DNA of 64,000 bases from JAGIBJ01 sp032119795 (lineage in GTDB: Bacteria; Actinomycetota; Thermoleophilia; Solirubrobacterales; Solirubrobacteraceae). The translations under genes were made by a program, and so were the position numbers. Each line of letters starts with the position of its first letter. Within the stretch, counting starts at the first letter, position 1. Location of the stretch: contig JAUMFO010000008.1 of assembly GCA_032119795.1 (NCBI GenBank), positions 186,001-250,000 on the forward strand, read 5' to 3'. The notes under the pieces were generated by a model. The model was not told the DNA's origin. It was given only the letters and a program-made list of their open reading frames with translations, and ran no database searches. Below, one piece after another: positions 9,122 through 17,212 of this stretch.

Positions 9122-10021
9122 TCAGTGGTGGTCCGAGACAGCTTCGCCGAGGTAAATCGAGGCGAGTGTCGCGAAGATGAAGGCCTGGAGCGTTGCGACC
9201 AGGCCGATCTCGAAGAGGAAGAACACGATGGCGATCGGCACCGTGACCACGTTCAGCGCGGTGAGGCCGAGGATCACCGCGAGCCCACCTCCCATGAACA
9301 GGATCAGGAGGTGGCCGGCCAAGATGTTCGCGAAGAGACGAACGGAGAGAGAGACGACACGCACGAACTGCGAGATCACCTCGATGAAGAAGATCGGGAT
9401 GGCCATCGCGCCGGAGATGCCTGCAGGGATCCAGCCCTTGACGTACTTGACCAGGCCCTTCTCCTTGATGCCAACGAAGTGGTAGCTAAACCAGACGATG
9501 AGCGTGAGCGCGATCGGGACCGAGATGTTGGCCGTCGCGGCGTAGAGCGCGAACGTCGGGACCTCGAGGCCGAAGACATCGACGGGGTGCAGCGTGTTCG
9601 TCGGCAGCGGGATGTAGCCGATCAGGTTCGAGAACCAGATGAACAGGAAGAGCGTGCCGATGAAGGGGAACCAGGTCTTGGCCATCTTCGCGTCCATGTT
9701 GGACCCGGTGATGTCCTTGCGCATGAGCTGGTAGAGCGTCTCCACCGCGGTCTGGACGCGGTTGGGGCGCTCGGTCATGCGCTTGGCGATGTAGACCATG
9801 GTGCCGGTCGTCAGGCCAGCGGCGATGAAGAGGTACATCACGGCCTTGTTGATCGAGAAGTCGATGCCGGCGATCGTGATGGGGATCCAGGCGTCGAGTC
9901 GGAACTCGTCGACCGGCTTGAACTCCTCGTTCTTGCCGGAGGAGCCGGTGAGCGCGTAGAGCAGGCCGATCAGCGCGACGAAGATCGCGACGAACAGCAG
10001 GATCTTGAGCGTTTTCTTCAT
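9122..10021 (-). CDS. atpB: F1Fo ATP synthase a subunit
   Basis: 299 residues counted from ATG at 10021. The open frame continues upstream, but that part is the shadow of the preceding gene. This start gives MKKTLKILLFVAIF, followed by several membrane helices. The proton-channel arginine is R228 in VVSLSVRLFANILAGHLL. The start codon overlaps the stop of the atpI-like gene by 4 bp (ATGA), which supports it. It forms the proton half-channels next to the c ring. Confidence 0.97.
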   Translation of the reverse strand: MKKTLKILLFVAIFVALIGLLYALTGSSGKNEEFKPVDEFRLDAWIPITIAGIDFSINKAVMYLFIAAGLTTGTMVYIAKRMTERPNRVQTAVETLYQLMRKDITGSNMDAKMAKTWFPFIGTLFLFIWFSNLIGYIPLPTNTLHPVDVFGLEVPTFALYAATANISVPIALTLIVWFSYHFVGIKEKGLVKYVKGWIPAGISGAMAIPIFFIEVISQFVRVVSLSVRLFANILAGHLLILFMGGGLAVILGLTALNVVTVPIAIVFFLFEIGLVATLQAFIFATLASIYLGEAVSDHH

Positions 10022-10392
10022 GAAGCTGGGCTCGCCTGGTGCGTCGGTCGTGAGATGAGCTTCACGACGAAGGAACTGGTGAAGAGGACGACGCAGAGCA
10101 GTGCGGCCGAGAGGCCCGTCGCGTCGTCCGTCAGAAGGCCGACCGTGATGAGGATCAGACCCATCATCCAGCCGCGGCCAATCAGGGAGCCCGTGGCAAT
10201 CCCGGCGAGCTTGCCGGGGTTGCTGGATCCGATGGCCAGCGCCTTGCGGTCGGTCCACTCGCCAATGCCGCGCCACAGCACCCAGATCACGGCGGCGGTG
10301 AGCCAGCCGAGAAGCGGGAAGTCCGCGACCACGAAGACGGGCAGAGCCACGCCCAAGAGGAGCAGATCGAGATTGCGGAGGAGAGCGGTCAC
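10018..10392 (-). CDS. atpI: AtpI-like small membrane protein at the head of the atp operon
   Basis: Four hydrophobic segments (LDLLLLGVALPVFVV; LLGWLTAAVIWVLW; GWMMGLILITVGLL; LSAALLCVVLFTSSFVV) in a protein of about 124 residues directly upstream of atpB. This fits AtpI, which is thought to help c-ring assembly; sequence conservation in this family is poor, so the call rests mostly on position and topology. I chose GTG at 10392. The frame is open to a TTG at 10494, but the extra 34 residues are polar, and the DNA there carries a direct repeat (TTGTCAC) that looks like promoter or operator. No clear ribosome binding site decides the start. Confidence 0.7.
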   Translation of the reverse strand: MTALLRNLDLLLLGVALPVFVVADFPLLGWLTAAVIWVLWRGIGEWTDRKALAIGSSNPGKLAGIATGSLIGRGWMMGLILITVGLLTDDATGLSAALLCVVLFTSSFVVKLISRPTHQASPAS

Positions 10393-10466
10393 TGGGAAGT
10401 GAATTGGGCGGGCAGGAGAACGCTCCAGCCCGTCGACGAAGTCCACAGTACAGAACCGAGGAGAGC

Positions 10467-10483
10467 TAGTGACAACTTGTGAC
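10467..10483 (-). promoter_or_regulatory. TTGTCAC direct repeat upstream of the atp operon
   Basis: On the minus strand, TTGTCAC-AAG-TTGTCAC precedes the atpI-like gene. Either TTGTCA could serve as a -35 element; TACTGT lies about 19 nt downstream of the second copy as a weak -10. The two heptamers 10 bp apart would also suit a dimeric regulator on one DNA face. Confidence 0.35.
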
Positions 10484-10541
10484 AAGTCGTACAAGAGCCC
10501 GTAACAGTCGCGTTTTTCCGCGAGCTACGGGGGCGTCGCTA

Positions 10542-10562
10542 CGCGCCAGCAAGGCTGGCGCG
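10542..10562 (-). terminator. Hairpin after the rubredoxin gene
   Basis: Perfect 9-bp stem (CGCGCCAGC / GCTGGCGCG) with a 3-nt loop, 17 bp past the rubredoxin stop on the minus strand. It probably separates the wecA-rubredoxin unit from the atp operon. There is no U-tract directly after it. Confidence 0.55.
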
Positions 10563-10579
10563 CAGCAAGGGCTCAGGCC

Positions 10580-10759
10580 CTACTCATCCAGCGGAACGAA
10601 GTCGCGCTTGCGCGCGCCACAGACCGGGCAGACCCAGTTGTCCGGAACGTCCGCGAACGGAGTGCCCGGGTCGACGCCACCGTCGGGGTCGCCCTCTTCC
10701 GGGTCGTAGATCATCCCGCAGGGCTCGCAGATCCACTTCTCAGTCAGGGGGTCGCTCAT
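10580..10759 (-). CDS. Rubredoxin
   Basis: 59 residues: MSDPLTEKWICEPCGMIYDP, then an acidic stretch, then NWVCPVCGARKRDFVPLDE. The two CxxCG motifs (C11, C14, C44, C47) bind one iron. Spacing and the aromatic/acidic core are those of classical rubredoxins, which are small one-electron carriers. The ATG overlaps the stop of the wecA-like gene by 4 bp (ATGA), so it is translationally coupled to it. The partner enzyme is not evident; ETF and ETF-QO genes lie about 12 kb away. Confidence 0.95.
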   Translation of the reverse strand: MSDPLTEKWICEPCGMIYDPEEGDPDGGVDPGTPFADVPDNWVCPVCGARKRDFVPLDE

Positions 10760-11937
10760 GGCCCGGACTGTAGCGACGGACCGTCTCCCGGCGCCTTACG
10801 GGATGGGTCCGGGGTGTCGGGCGACCGCGGCTGGGGCGCCGGGCCGCCGACCCGGACGCGCAGCCAACGGTCGCCTCGCTCGAACTTCAGGATCTCGAGC
10901 ATGTAGATCACAAGGATCGACGCCGCAAGGGTGAGGGCGAGCAAACCGCCCAGGATCCAAGCACCAGGGCTGATGAGGCGGCCTTGATTGTCGACGACAT
11001 CGAGGAAGCGGCTGGCGACCGCGAGGGTGGCGAGCACGGCCGTCCACGCATAGAGCACCACGACGGCGCGGCGGGTGGAGAATCCCACGCGATCGAGGCG
11101 GTGGTGGAAGTGCTCTCGGTCGGCGCCGTACACCGGCTGGTGGTACTTCAGTCGCTTGAGGACGACGAACGCGGTGTCCAGGACGGGGACGGCGAGGATG
11201 ATGAACGGAAAGCCCAGCGCGAAGACGGCCTGGGTCTTCACGGCGCCCATCACGGCGGCGCACCCGAGCAGCAAGCCGAGCAAGTTGGCGCCCGCGTCTC
11301 CCATGTAGACCGACGCCGGGTGAAAGTTGAAGATCAAGAAGCCAAGGGCCGCGCCAGCGGTGATCGCGCTCAGCGTGGCGCCTTCGACGCGCCCGAGGTC
11401 AAACGCGACGACGGTAAAGGCGATCGCGGCAATCGCCGTGATGCCGGCGGCGAGGCCGTCGATACCGTCGGAGAAGTTGACGATGTTCATGACGGCGACG
11501 AGGCCGAACACCGTCAGCGGTGCGGCCCCCCAGCCGAAGTTCACGGCCCCGATCCCCAGCGGGATGGTGATGTTGTCGACGACGATGCCGCCGCGCACCG
11601 CGATGACGGCGGCGGCAATCTGGCCGAGGAGCTTGACGCCCGGAAGGAGATCGAAGCGGTCGTCGAGCGCGCCGACGAGCGTGATCACGATGGCCGCCTG
11701 CACCACCGCCGACATCTCCGCCGAGAACGGAGCGAGCGACAGCAGCGACGCCGCCAAGACTCCGACGAGCATCGCAAGGCCCCCGAGGCGAGGGATGCCG
11801 CCGGCGCCGAGGCCGCGCTTACTCGGGTGATCGACGGCGCCGACCAGCCGCGCGAACGCCGCAGCTGGCGGCGTAAGTGCGGCGGTGGTGCCGAGGGCGA
11901 TGAGCCCTGCGAGCACCGCCTCCAGGTAGGTGCTCAC
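10756..11937 (-). CDS. WecA/MraY-type undecaprenyl-phosphate glycosyl-1-phosphate transferase
   Basis: 393 residues and about 10-11 membrane helices. Family motifs are VDHPSKRGLGAGGIPRLGG near the N-terminus, NFSDGIDGLAAG (the Asp pair that binds Mg), VYMGDAGANLLG and DREHFHHRL (cytoplasmic His motif). These enzymes put a sugar-1-phosphate, usually GlcNAc-1-P, on the polyprenyl phosphate lipid to start glycopolymer synthesis. The frame extends further upstream but becomes glyA shadow; GTG at 11937 (VSTYLEAVLAGL) starts exactly at the first helix. Its position before atpI matches wecA/rfe in other Actinobacteria. LCP ligases downstream of the atp operon could act on its products. Confidence 0.9.
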   Translation of the reverse strand: MSTYLEAVLAGLIALGTTAALTPPAAAFARLVGAVDHPSKRGLGAGGIPRLGGLAMLVGVLAASLLSLAPFSAEMSAVVQAAIVITLVGALDDRFDLLPGVKLLGQIAAAVIAVRGGIVVDNITIPLGIGAVNFGWGAAPLTVFGLVAVMNIVNFSDGIDGLAAGITAIAAIAFTVVAFDLGRVEGATLSAITAGAALGFLIFNFHPASVYMGDAGANLLGLLLGCAAVMGAVKTQAVFALGFPFIILAVPVLDTAFVVLKRLKYHQPVYGADREHFHHRLDRVGFSTRRAVVVLYAWTAVLATLAVASRFLDVVDNQGRLISPGAWILGGLLALTLAASILVIYMLEILKFERGDRWLRVRVGGPAPQPRSPDTPDPSRKAPGDGPSLQSGP

Positions 11938-11968
11938 AGGGCGCGGCCACCTCGGCGGCCGCGCCGGC

Positions 11969-13267
11969 TCACACGACCTGCTCGGTGCGCAGCCCGTCGT
12001 AGAGCGGGTAGCGATCGGCGATGCCGCGCACCCGGGCCGCCAGCTCGTCCTTCTGCGCCTCGAACTCGGGCGTAAGGGCGATGCCGATGATCTCGCCGAG
12101 TTCGGTGAAGTCGCTGATCTGCAGGCCGCGCGTCGCCAGTGCCGGCGTCCCCACGCGCAGCCCGCTCGTGACCATCGGCGGACGCGGATCAAACGGGACG
12201 GCGTTGCGGTTGACGGTGATGCCGATCTCGTGGAGGCGGTCTTCGGAGTCCTGGCCGTTGAGCTCGGAGTGGCGCAGATCCACCAGCACCAGGTGCACGT
12301 CGGTGCCGCCGGTGAGTACATCGATGCCGTGCTCCTTAAAGCGCGGCTGCAGGAGGACCTCGGCGAGCGCCTTGGCACCATCGATGGTGCGCTGCTGGCG
12401 CTCCTTGAACCCCTCCCCCATTGCGATGCGGAAGGCAATGGCCTTCGCCGCGATCACGTGCTCGAGCGGGCCACCCTGCTGGCCGGGGAACACGGCGGAG
12501 TTGATCTTCTTCGCGTACTCCTCGCGGCAGAGAATGATCCCGGAGCGCGGGCCACCGAGCGTCTTGTGGACGGTCGAGGTGACGACGTCGGCGTACGGCA
12601 CCGGGTCGGGGTGCAGGCCGGCAGCCACGAGGCCGGCGAAGTGGGCCATGTCGACCATGAGGAGCGAGCCGGCCTTGTCTGCGATCTCGCGGAAACGCTT
12701 GAAGTCGAGCTGGCGCGGGTAGGCCGACCAGCCGGCCACGATGATCGTCGGCTTGTGCTCGAGGGCGAGGCGCTCGACCTCGTCCATATCGATCAGGTGC
12801 GTCTCTGGGGAGACCTCGTACGGGACGATGTTGTACAGCCGGCCGGAGACGTTGAGCTTCATGCCGTGGCTGAGGTGGCCACCGTGGGCGAGCGAGAGGC
12901 CCATGATCGTGTCGCCCGGCTGCAGCAGCGCGTGGTAGACGGCGGTGTTGGCCTGAGCACCGGAGTGCGGCTGCACGTTGGCGTGCTCGGCCCCGAAGAG
13001 CTCCTTGGCGCGATCGATCGCGAGCTGCTCGCTGACGTCGACGTGCTCACAGCCGCCGTAGTAGCGGCGGCCGGGATAACCCTCGGCGTACTTGTTCGTG
13101 AGGACCGAGCCCTGCGCCTCAAGAATCGCGCGCGGGACGAAGTTCTCCGACGCGATCATCTCCAGCGTGTTCTGCTGGCGCGCGAGCTCGGCGTCGAGCA
13201 CCGCGGCGATCTCGGGATCGACCTCGCTGAGCGGGCGGTCAAAGAAGTCGGCGGGAAGATCGGTCAC
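11969..13267 (-). CDS. glyA: Serine hydroxymethyltransferase
   Basis: 432 residues from GTG at 13267 (VTDLPADFFDRPLSEVDPEI); the open frame upstream has no family similarity. The PLP lysine is K235 in TSTVHKTLGGPRSG. Conserved MIASENFVP and NKYAEGYPGRRYYGGCE are present. It interconverts serine and glycine and supplies methylene-tetrahydrofolate in the cytoplasm. It lies between tsaC and the wecA-like gene, as in Streptomyces. Confidence 0.97.
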   Translation of the reverse strand: MTDLPADFFDRPLSEVDPEIAAVLDAELARQQNTLEMIASENFVPRAILEAQGSVLTNKYAEGYPGRRYYGGCEHVDVSEQLAIDRAKELFGAEHANVQPHSGAQANTAVYHALLQPGDTIMGLSLAHGGHLSHGMKLNVSGRLYNIVPYEVSPETHLIDMDEVERLALEHKPTIIVAGWSAYPRQLDFKRFREIADKAGSLLMVDMAHFAGLVAAGLHPDPVPYADVVTSTVHKTLGGPRSGIILCREEYAKKINSAVFPGQQGGPLEHVIAAKAIAFRIAMGEGFKERQQRTIDGAKALAEVLLQPRFKEHGIDVLTGGTDVHLVLVDLRHSELNGQDSEDRLHEIGITVNRNAVPFDPRPPMVTSGLRVGTPALATRGLQISDFTELGEIIGIALTPEFEAQKDELAARVRGIADRYPLYDGLRTEQVV

Positions 13268-13302
13268 GCCGCCAATGGTATCGCTGCGCCCCTGGGCGGC
13301 GC

Positions 13303-13386
13303 GGCGGGGTGGTGCCCGTCCGGACACCCTCACCACTCGCTGGCGCTCGCTGCGGTCGCAACGGTCCTGCCGGGCACCACCCCGCC
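13303..13386. repeat. 16-bp perfect inverted repeat with 52-nt spacer upstream of glyA
   Basis: Arms 13303-13318 (GGCGGGGTGGTGCCCG) and 13371-13386 are exact reverse complements. They lie in the 205-bp gap between tsaC and glyA. The structure could be the tsaC terminator, a glyA leader element or a dispersed palindromic repeat. No T-rich tail is seen. Confidence 0.65.
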
Positions 13387-13472
13387 CCACCGCCGGCCAT
13401 GCGCGCGCAACACCATTGCCGCCGTGCGCAAGTCTTCAGACAAGCGCCGGTCCCTCTTCTGGAGGTAAGGGT

Positions 13473-14117
13473 CTAGTGGTCGAGCTGGCGGGCCAGGGCG
13501 CGGCGGTCGACGGCGCCTTCGCGCAGCACGTTCCAGGCGCCCTCGGCCGCGTAGCGCGTGAGGTCGACGACCGTCGACGGCGTACCCGGCAGGGGGCCGG
13601 CGTTGAGGAGCAGATCACAGCCAGCGGCCAGGACCGGATTCACGTCGTCCATCGTCGCCGGATCGGGGCGACCAGGGTGGTTGGCGCTGGTCTGCAGCAT
13701 CGGCCAGGAGGTGTTCTCCAGGACGGCCGCGGACTCCGGCCAGCGCGGGACGCGCAGCCCCAGCACCTCAGGGTGGTCGCCGCAGGCGTAGCGGAAGCGC
13801 CGCTCAGGATTGGGGACGACGGCCGTCACCGGGCCAGGCAGCAGCCGCTGCAGCGCCTCGGTGAGTTCTGGGTCGAGCCACGGCGTGGCCGCGATCGCCA
13901 GCTCGATGCGGCTAAAGAGCACCGCTGAGGGTTTCTTGGGATTCCTCCCCTTCAGCGTCCAAAGGCGCTGGAGCGCCTCTTCAGCATCGGGGTCGCAGGC
14001 CAGGCCGTAGACCGTGTCCGTCGGGATGAGCGCGATCCCGCTGGCGCGCATGCAGCGCTCCAGCGTCGCTGCATCCTCGGGGGTGAGCGTGTGGGGACCG
14101 TCGGGCACGGCCCTCAA
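13473..14117 (-). CDS. tsaC: L-threonylcarbamoyladenylate synthase, Sua5/YrdC/TsaC family
   Basis: 214 residues. The YrdC domain has GIALIPTDTVYGLACDP, the KGRNPKKP loop, LLPGPVTAVVPN, LGLRVPRWP, LQTSANHPGRPDP and a GTPSTVVDLT ending. It makes threonylcarbamoyl-AMP from threonine, bicarbonate and ATP for the t6A modification of tRNA. Length is that of the short, single-domain TsaC/YrdC type rather than full Sua5. Its location next to prmC/prfA and glyA is conserved in Actinobacteria. Here a plus-strand block separates it from prmC. Confidence 0.92.
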   Translation of the reverse strand: MRAVPDGPHTLTPEDAATLERCMRASGIALIPTDTVYGLACDPDAEEALQRLWTLKGRNPKKPSAVLFSRIELAIAATPWLDPELTEALQRLLPGPVTAVVPNPERRFRYACGDHPEVLGLRVPRWPESAAVLENTSWPMLQTSANHPGRPDPATMDDVNPVLAAGCDLLLNAGPLPGTPSTVVDLTRYAAEGAWNVLREGAVDRRALARQLDH

Positions 14118-14235
14118 CCCTAATGACCCCGCGGACGGCGCTGGCGCGATTGGTCACGTGGCGGCCCACTACTGTGAGGCCCGTCAATCCTCCGAGGCGC
14201 CTAGGTGCGTCTCGCTACGCGCCCCTGAGGACACC

Positions 14236-15342
14236 ATGCAGATCCGTGCCGCGGTACTTGAAGAGTTCGCCAAGCCCCTTGTCGTCACCACCGTGGAACT
14301 TGCCGCGCCCAAGGCCGGCGAGGTGCTCGTGCGCCTGCAAGCGTGCGGAATCTGCCACACCGACATGTACACGGCGTCGGGCGTCGACCCCTCCGGCTAC
14401 GCGCCGTGCGTGCTCGGCCACGAGGGTGCCGGAGTCGTCGAGACCGTCGGCGAGGGCGTGACCTCGGTAGCCCCCGGCGACCACGTGGTGACGCTCTTCT
14501 CGCCGCAGTGCGGCAAGTGCGTGAACTGCCTGTCCGGGCGCACGAACATCTGCATGGCGATCCGCGAGCAGCAGAACCAGGGCTACCTGCCCGACGGCAC
14601 GGCACGACTGTCCCGCGACGGCGAAGAGCTGCGCCACTTCATGGGCTGCTCCACCTTTGCTGAGGCAACGGTCGTCTCGGAGTACTCGCTCGCCAAAGTC
14701 TCCAAGGACGCCCCCCTCGCCACCGCCGCACTGTTTGCCTGCGGTCTCTCGACCGGCCTGGGCGCTGCGATGTACCGCGCTCCCGTCTTCGAAGGTGCGA
14801 CGGTCGTCGTGTTTGGCGCCGGCATGGTCGGTCTCGGCGCCGTCGCCGGAGCCCGGCTGCAGAACGCCGGCCGCATCATCTGCGTCGACCTCTCAGAGGA
14901 CCGTCTGGAGCTGGCCAAGCACCATGGCGCGACCGATCTCTGGGTGGCCGGCGACGACACCGTCGAGCGGGTACTCGAAGCAACCGACGGCTACGGCGCG
15001 GACTTCACCTTTGAAGCGACGGGGCTGGTCGGCGTCATGCGCCAGGCGGTGGAGTCGGCCCGGATCGGCTGGGGCACCTGTTGCGTCACCGGCGTGGCCG
15101 GCAAGGGTGAGACGCTCGACATCGTGCCGCGTTACCTGATCACCGGCCGCACGGTCGTCGGCGCGTCGTTCGGTGGGGTCAAGAGCCGCGAGCAGGTGCC
15201 GCTCCTCGTCGACCGCTACCTCGCGGGCGACATCGACGCCGACGCCTTCATCTCCCACCGCCTCAGTCTCGACGACGTCAACAAGGGGTTCGACCTCATG
15301 CACCACCAAGACGGCATTCGCTCCGTGATCGAGTTCTCATGA
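14236..15342 (+). CDS. Zinc-dependent alcohol dehydrogenase, class III-like (possible thiol-adduct formaldehyde dehydrogenase)
   Basis: 368 residues from ATG at 14236; the frame is open upstream but that part is antisense to tsaC. Catalytic zinc ligands are C40 (ACGICHTD) and H62-E63 (LGHEGAG). Structural zinc cysteines are C92, C95, C98 and C106 (QCGKCVNCLSGRTNIC). FMGCSTFAE and GYLPDGTARL resemble class III (S-hydroxymethylglutathione) dehydrogenases. VVFGAGMVGLGA is the nucleotide-binding loop. It overlaps the next MBL-fold gene by 4 bp. The same ADH-MBL gene pair is known around mycothiol-dependent formaldehyde dehydrogenase in mycobacteria, so oxidation of a formaldehyde-thiol adduct is plausible but unproven. 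Confidence 0.85.
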   Translation: MQIRAAVLEEFAKPLVVTTVELAAPKAGEVLVRLQACGICHTDMYTASGVDPSGYAPCVLGHEGAGVVETVGEGVTSVAPGDHVVTLFSPQCGKCVNCLSGRTNICMAIREQQNQGYLPDGTARLSRDGEELRHFMGCSTFAEATVVSEYSLAKVSKDAPLATAALFACGLSTGLGAAMYRAPVFEGATVVVFGAGMVGLGAVAGARLQNAGRIICVDLSEDRLELAKHHGATDLWVAGDDTVERVLEATDGYGADFTFEATGLVGVMRQAVESARIGWGTCCVTGVAGKGETLDIVPRYLITGRTVVGASFGGVKSREQVPLLVDRYLAGDIDADAFISHRLSLDDVNKGFDLMHHQDGIRSVIEFS

Positions 15343-16094
15343 GCAGCCAGCTGATCATCGAGCGGACGGAGGCTCCAGGCTGGACCTCGAACTCCTACCT
15401 CGTGGCCGACGGCCCGGGCGGCGTAGGTGTGGTCATCGACGGCAACGGCGTGACCCAGCCACTGATCGACAAGGCCAAGGAACTGGACGTGACGGTGGAG
15501 GCGATCCTCATCACCCACCAGCACGCCGATCACGTCGCAGACATCGACGTGTTGCGCGACGCCTTTATGGCGCCGGTGTACACGAGCGCCGTGACCGCGG
15601 TCGCCGTGATGGATCTACTTCCCGCCGAGTCGATCGCCGAAGGCGAGACCCTCCAGTTCGGTGGCCTGACCATCGAGCCGCTCCTCAGCGAGGGCCACTG
15701 CAAGGGGCAGCTCGCGTTCCTGATCAACGGCACCGACTGCTTTACCGCCGACACGCTCTTCAAGGGCACGGTCGGCGGCAACTTCGCGCCGTCGAACACC
15801 GGCTACGCCGATCAGAAAGCCGCGGCGATGCGCCTGGCTCAGCTGCCGGCGGAGACGGTGCTGCATCCCGGGCATACCCTGCCGACGACCGCCGGAGAGG
15901 AGTGGGAGCACAACCCGTTTATCCGGATCTGGCGCGGCCTGGATCCCGAAGGCACCGAGGAGGTGACCGTGTGGGATCGCAAAGCCACGCTGATTCTCTG
16001 GGCGCCTGACTACGACGGGACCAACAAAGCCTGGGTGCGCTTCCACGACACCGGTGAGGACGGGATCACCGGCGGATCGCAAATCGTGCGGTAG
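15339..16094 (+). CDS. MBL-fold metallo-hydrolase
   Basis: 251 residues. The metal site is HQHADH at 60-65, with GHCKGQ, FTADTLF and LHPGH giving the remaining ligands of a glyoxalase-II-like dinuclear centre. The start ATGA overlaps the stop of the alcohol dehydrogenase, so they are co-translated. The likely role is hydrolysis of a thioester produced by its partner, for example a formyl-thiol. This is inferred from pairing only. Confidence 0.88.
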   Translation: MSSQLIIERTEAPGWTSNSYLVADGPGGVGVVIDGNGVTQPLIDKAKELDVTVEAILITHQHADHVADIDVLRDAFMAPVYTSAVTAVAVMDLLPAESIAEGETLQFGGLTIEPLLSEGHCKGQLAFLINGTDCFTADTLFKGTVGGNFAPSNTGYADQKAAAMRLAQLPAETVLHPGHTLPTTAGEEWEHNPFIRIWRGLDPEGTEEVTVWDRKATLILWAPDYDGTNKAWVRFHDTGEDGITGGSQIVR

Positions 16095-16180
16095 CCCGCC
16101 AGCGACCTCCAACGAGGTCGGCTGATCAGACCCCGGGGCGCGCTGCGGCGGGCGCCAACGCGCCGGTAGCGTTCCCGGGG

Positions 16181-17200
16181 ATGGCTCCCCCGGTGCTGCT
16201 GACCCATCCCAGCTCGCTGGAGCACGACCCGGGTCCCCACCCCGAGCGCGCCGAGCGATTGCGCGCGATCGATCGGGAACTGGCTGCTCGAGGTGGGCTC
16301 GGCTGGGAGCGGCGCCTGTCGACCGCTGCGTCCCGTGACGCGCTCCTCGCCGTGCACCCGGCCTCGCACCTGGAGGCGATCCAGCGGTTGGCGGCCGATG
16401 GCGGCGGACGCATCGACGCCGACACCGCCGTCAGCGCTGGCTCGTGGGAGGCGGCGCTCCATGCCGCCGGCGGCGCCATCGACGTCGTCGACCTGCTGCT
16501 CTCCGGTGAGGCGCGCGCTGCGGCCTCGGCCCACCGCCCGCCTGGTCACCACTGCGAGTCCGACCGCGCGATGGGCTTCTGCCTCCTCAGCAACGTCGCG
16601 ATCGCGGCACGCTACGCCGTCCAGGCTCATGGTCTGGAGCGCGTGATGATCGTCGACTGGGACGTGCACCACGGCAACGGCACCCAGCAGGTACTCGAGT
16701 CAGATCCGTCGGTGCTGTTTGCGTCGATTCACCAGTCACCCTTGTATCCGGGCACCGGCGGCGCGAGCGAACTCGGTCGCGGAGACGGCGCCGGCTACAC
16801 CGTCAACTTGCCGGTGCCCGGCGGCTCTGGCGACGAGACCTTCGTCTCGCTCGTCCAGCACGTGCTCGCCCCGCTCGCCCGGGTCTACGAGCCGGAGCTG
16901 ATGCTGATCAGCGCTGGCTTTGACGCGCACGCCGACGACCCGCTGGCGTCTTGCCTGGTGACCGATAACGGCTTCGCCGAGATGGCCGGAGCGCTGCGGA
17001 TCGCTGCCGACGACGTCGGCGCCCCGATCGGCCTTGCCCTGGAAGGCGGCTACGACGTCGACGCGCTCGCACGCTCCTTTGCCGACACGCTTGAGGTCCT
17101 CGGGGCCGACGAACTCCCATCGGTGCCCGTCCTGCCCGAGCACCCCCGCGCGACGGCCGCGCGTGCCCGCGTCGCCGAGTTCTGGCCAGCGCTGAGCTAG
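16181..17200 (+). CDS. Histone-deacetylase family amidohydrolase (acetoin utilization/acetylpolyamine type)
   Basis: 339 residues. HDAC fold signatures are DPGPHPERAERL near the N-terminus, the active-site pair in AHRPPGHHCESDRAMGFCLLSN, zinc ligands in IVDWDVHHGNGTQ, YPGTGG, ISAGFDAHADDPL and LEGGYDVDAL. Bacterial members deacetylate acetyl-lysine or acetylpolyamines. The sequence looks closer to the class II/HDAC6-like group (GNGTQQVLESDPSVLFASIHQ). It lies 86 bp after the MBL gene on the same strand and converges on prmC. No partner acetyltransferase or AcuA/AcuB gene is nearby, so the substrate is unknown. Confidence 0.88.
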   Translation: MAPPVLLTHPSSLEHDPGPHPERAERLRAIDRELAARGGLGWERRLSTAASRDALLAVHPASHLEAIQRLAADGGGRIDADTAVSAGSWEAALHAAGGAIDVVDLLLSGEARAAASAHRPPGHHCESDRAMGFCLLSNVAIAARYAVQAHGLERVMIVDWDVHHGNGTQQVLESDPSVLFASIHQSPLYPGTGGASELGRGDGAGYTVNLPVPGGSGDETFVSLVQHVLAPLARVYEPELMLISAGFDAHADDPLASCLVTDNGFAEMAGALRIAADDVGAPIGLALEGGYDVDALARSFADTLEVLGADELPSVPVLPEHPRATAARARVAEFWPALS

Positions 17201-17212
17201 CGGCGGAATCCG

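Noticed and set aside
9125..10402. 425-codon plus-strand frame opposite atpB
   Set aside because: Composition is extreme (Asp/Glu/Arg-rich), and the opposite strand encodes well-conserved ATP synthase subunits.
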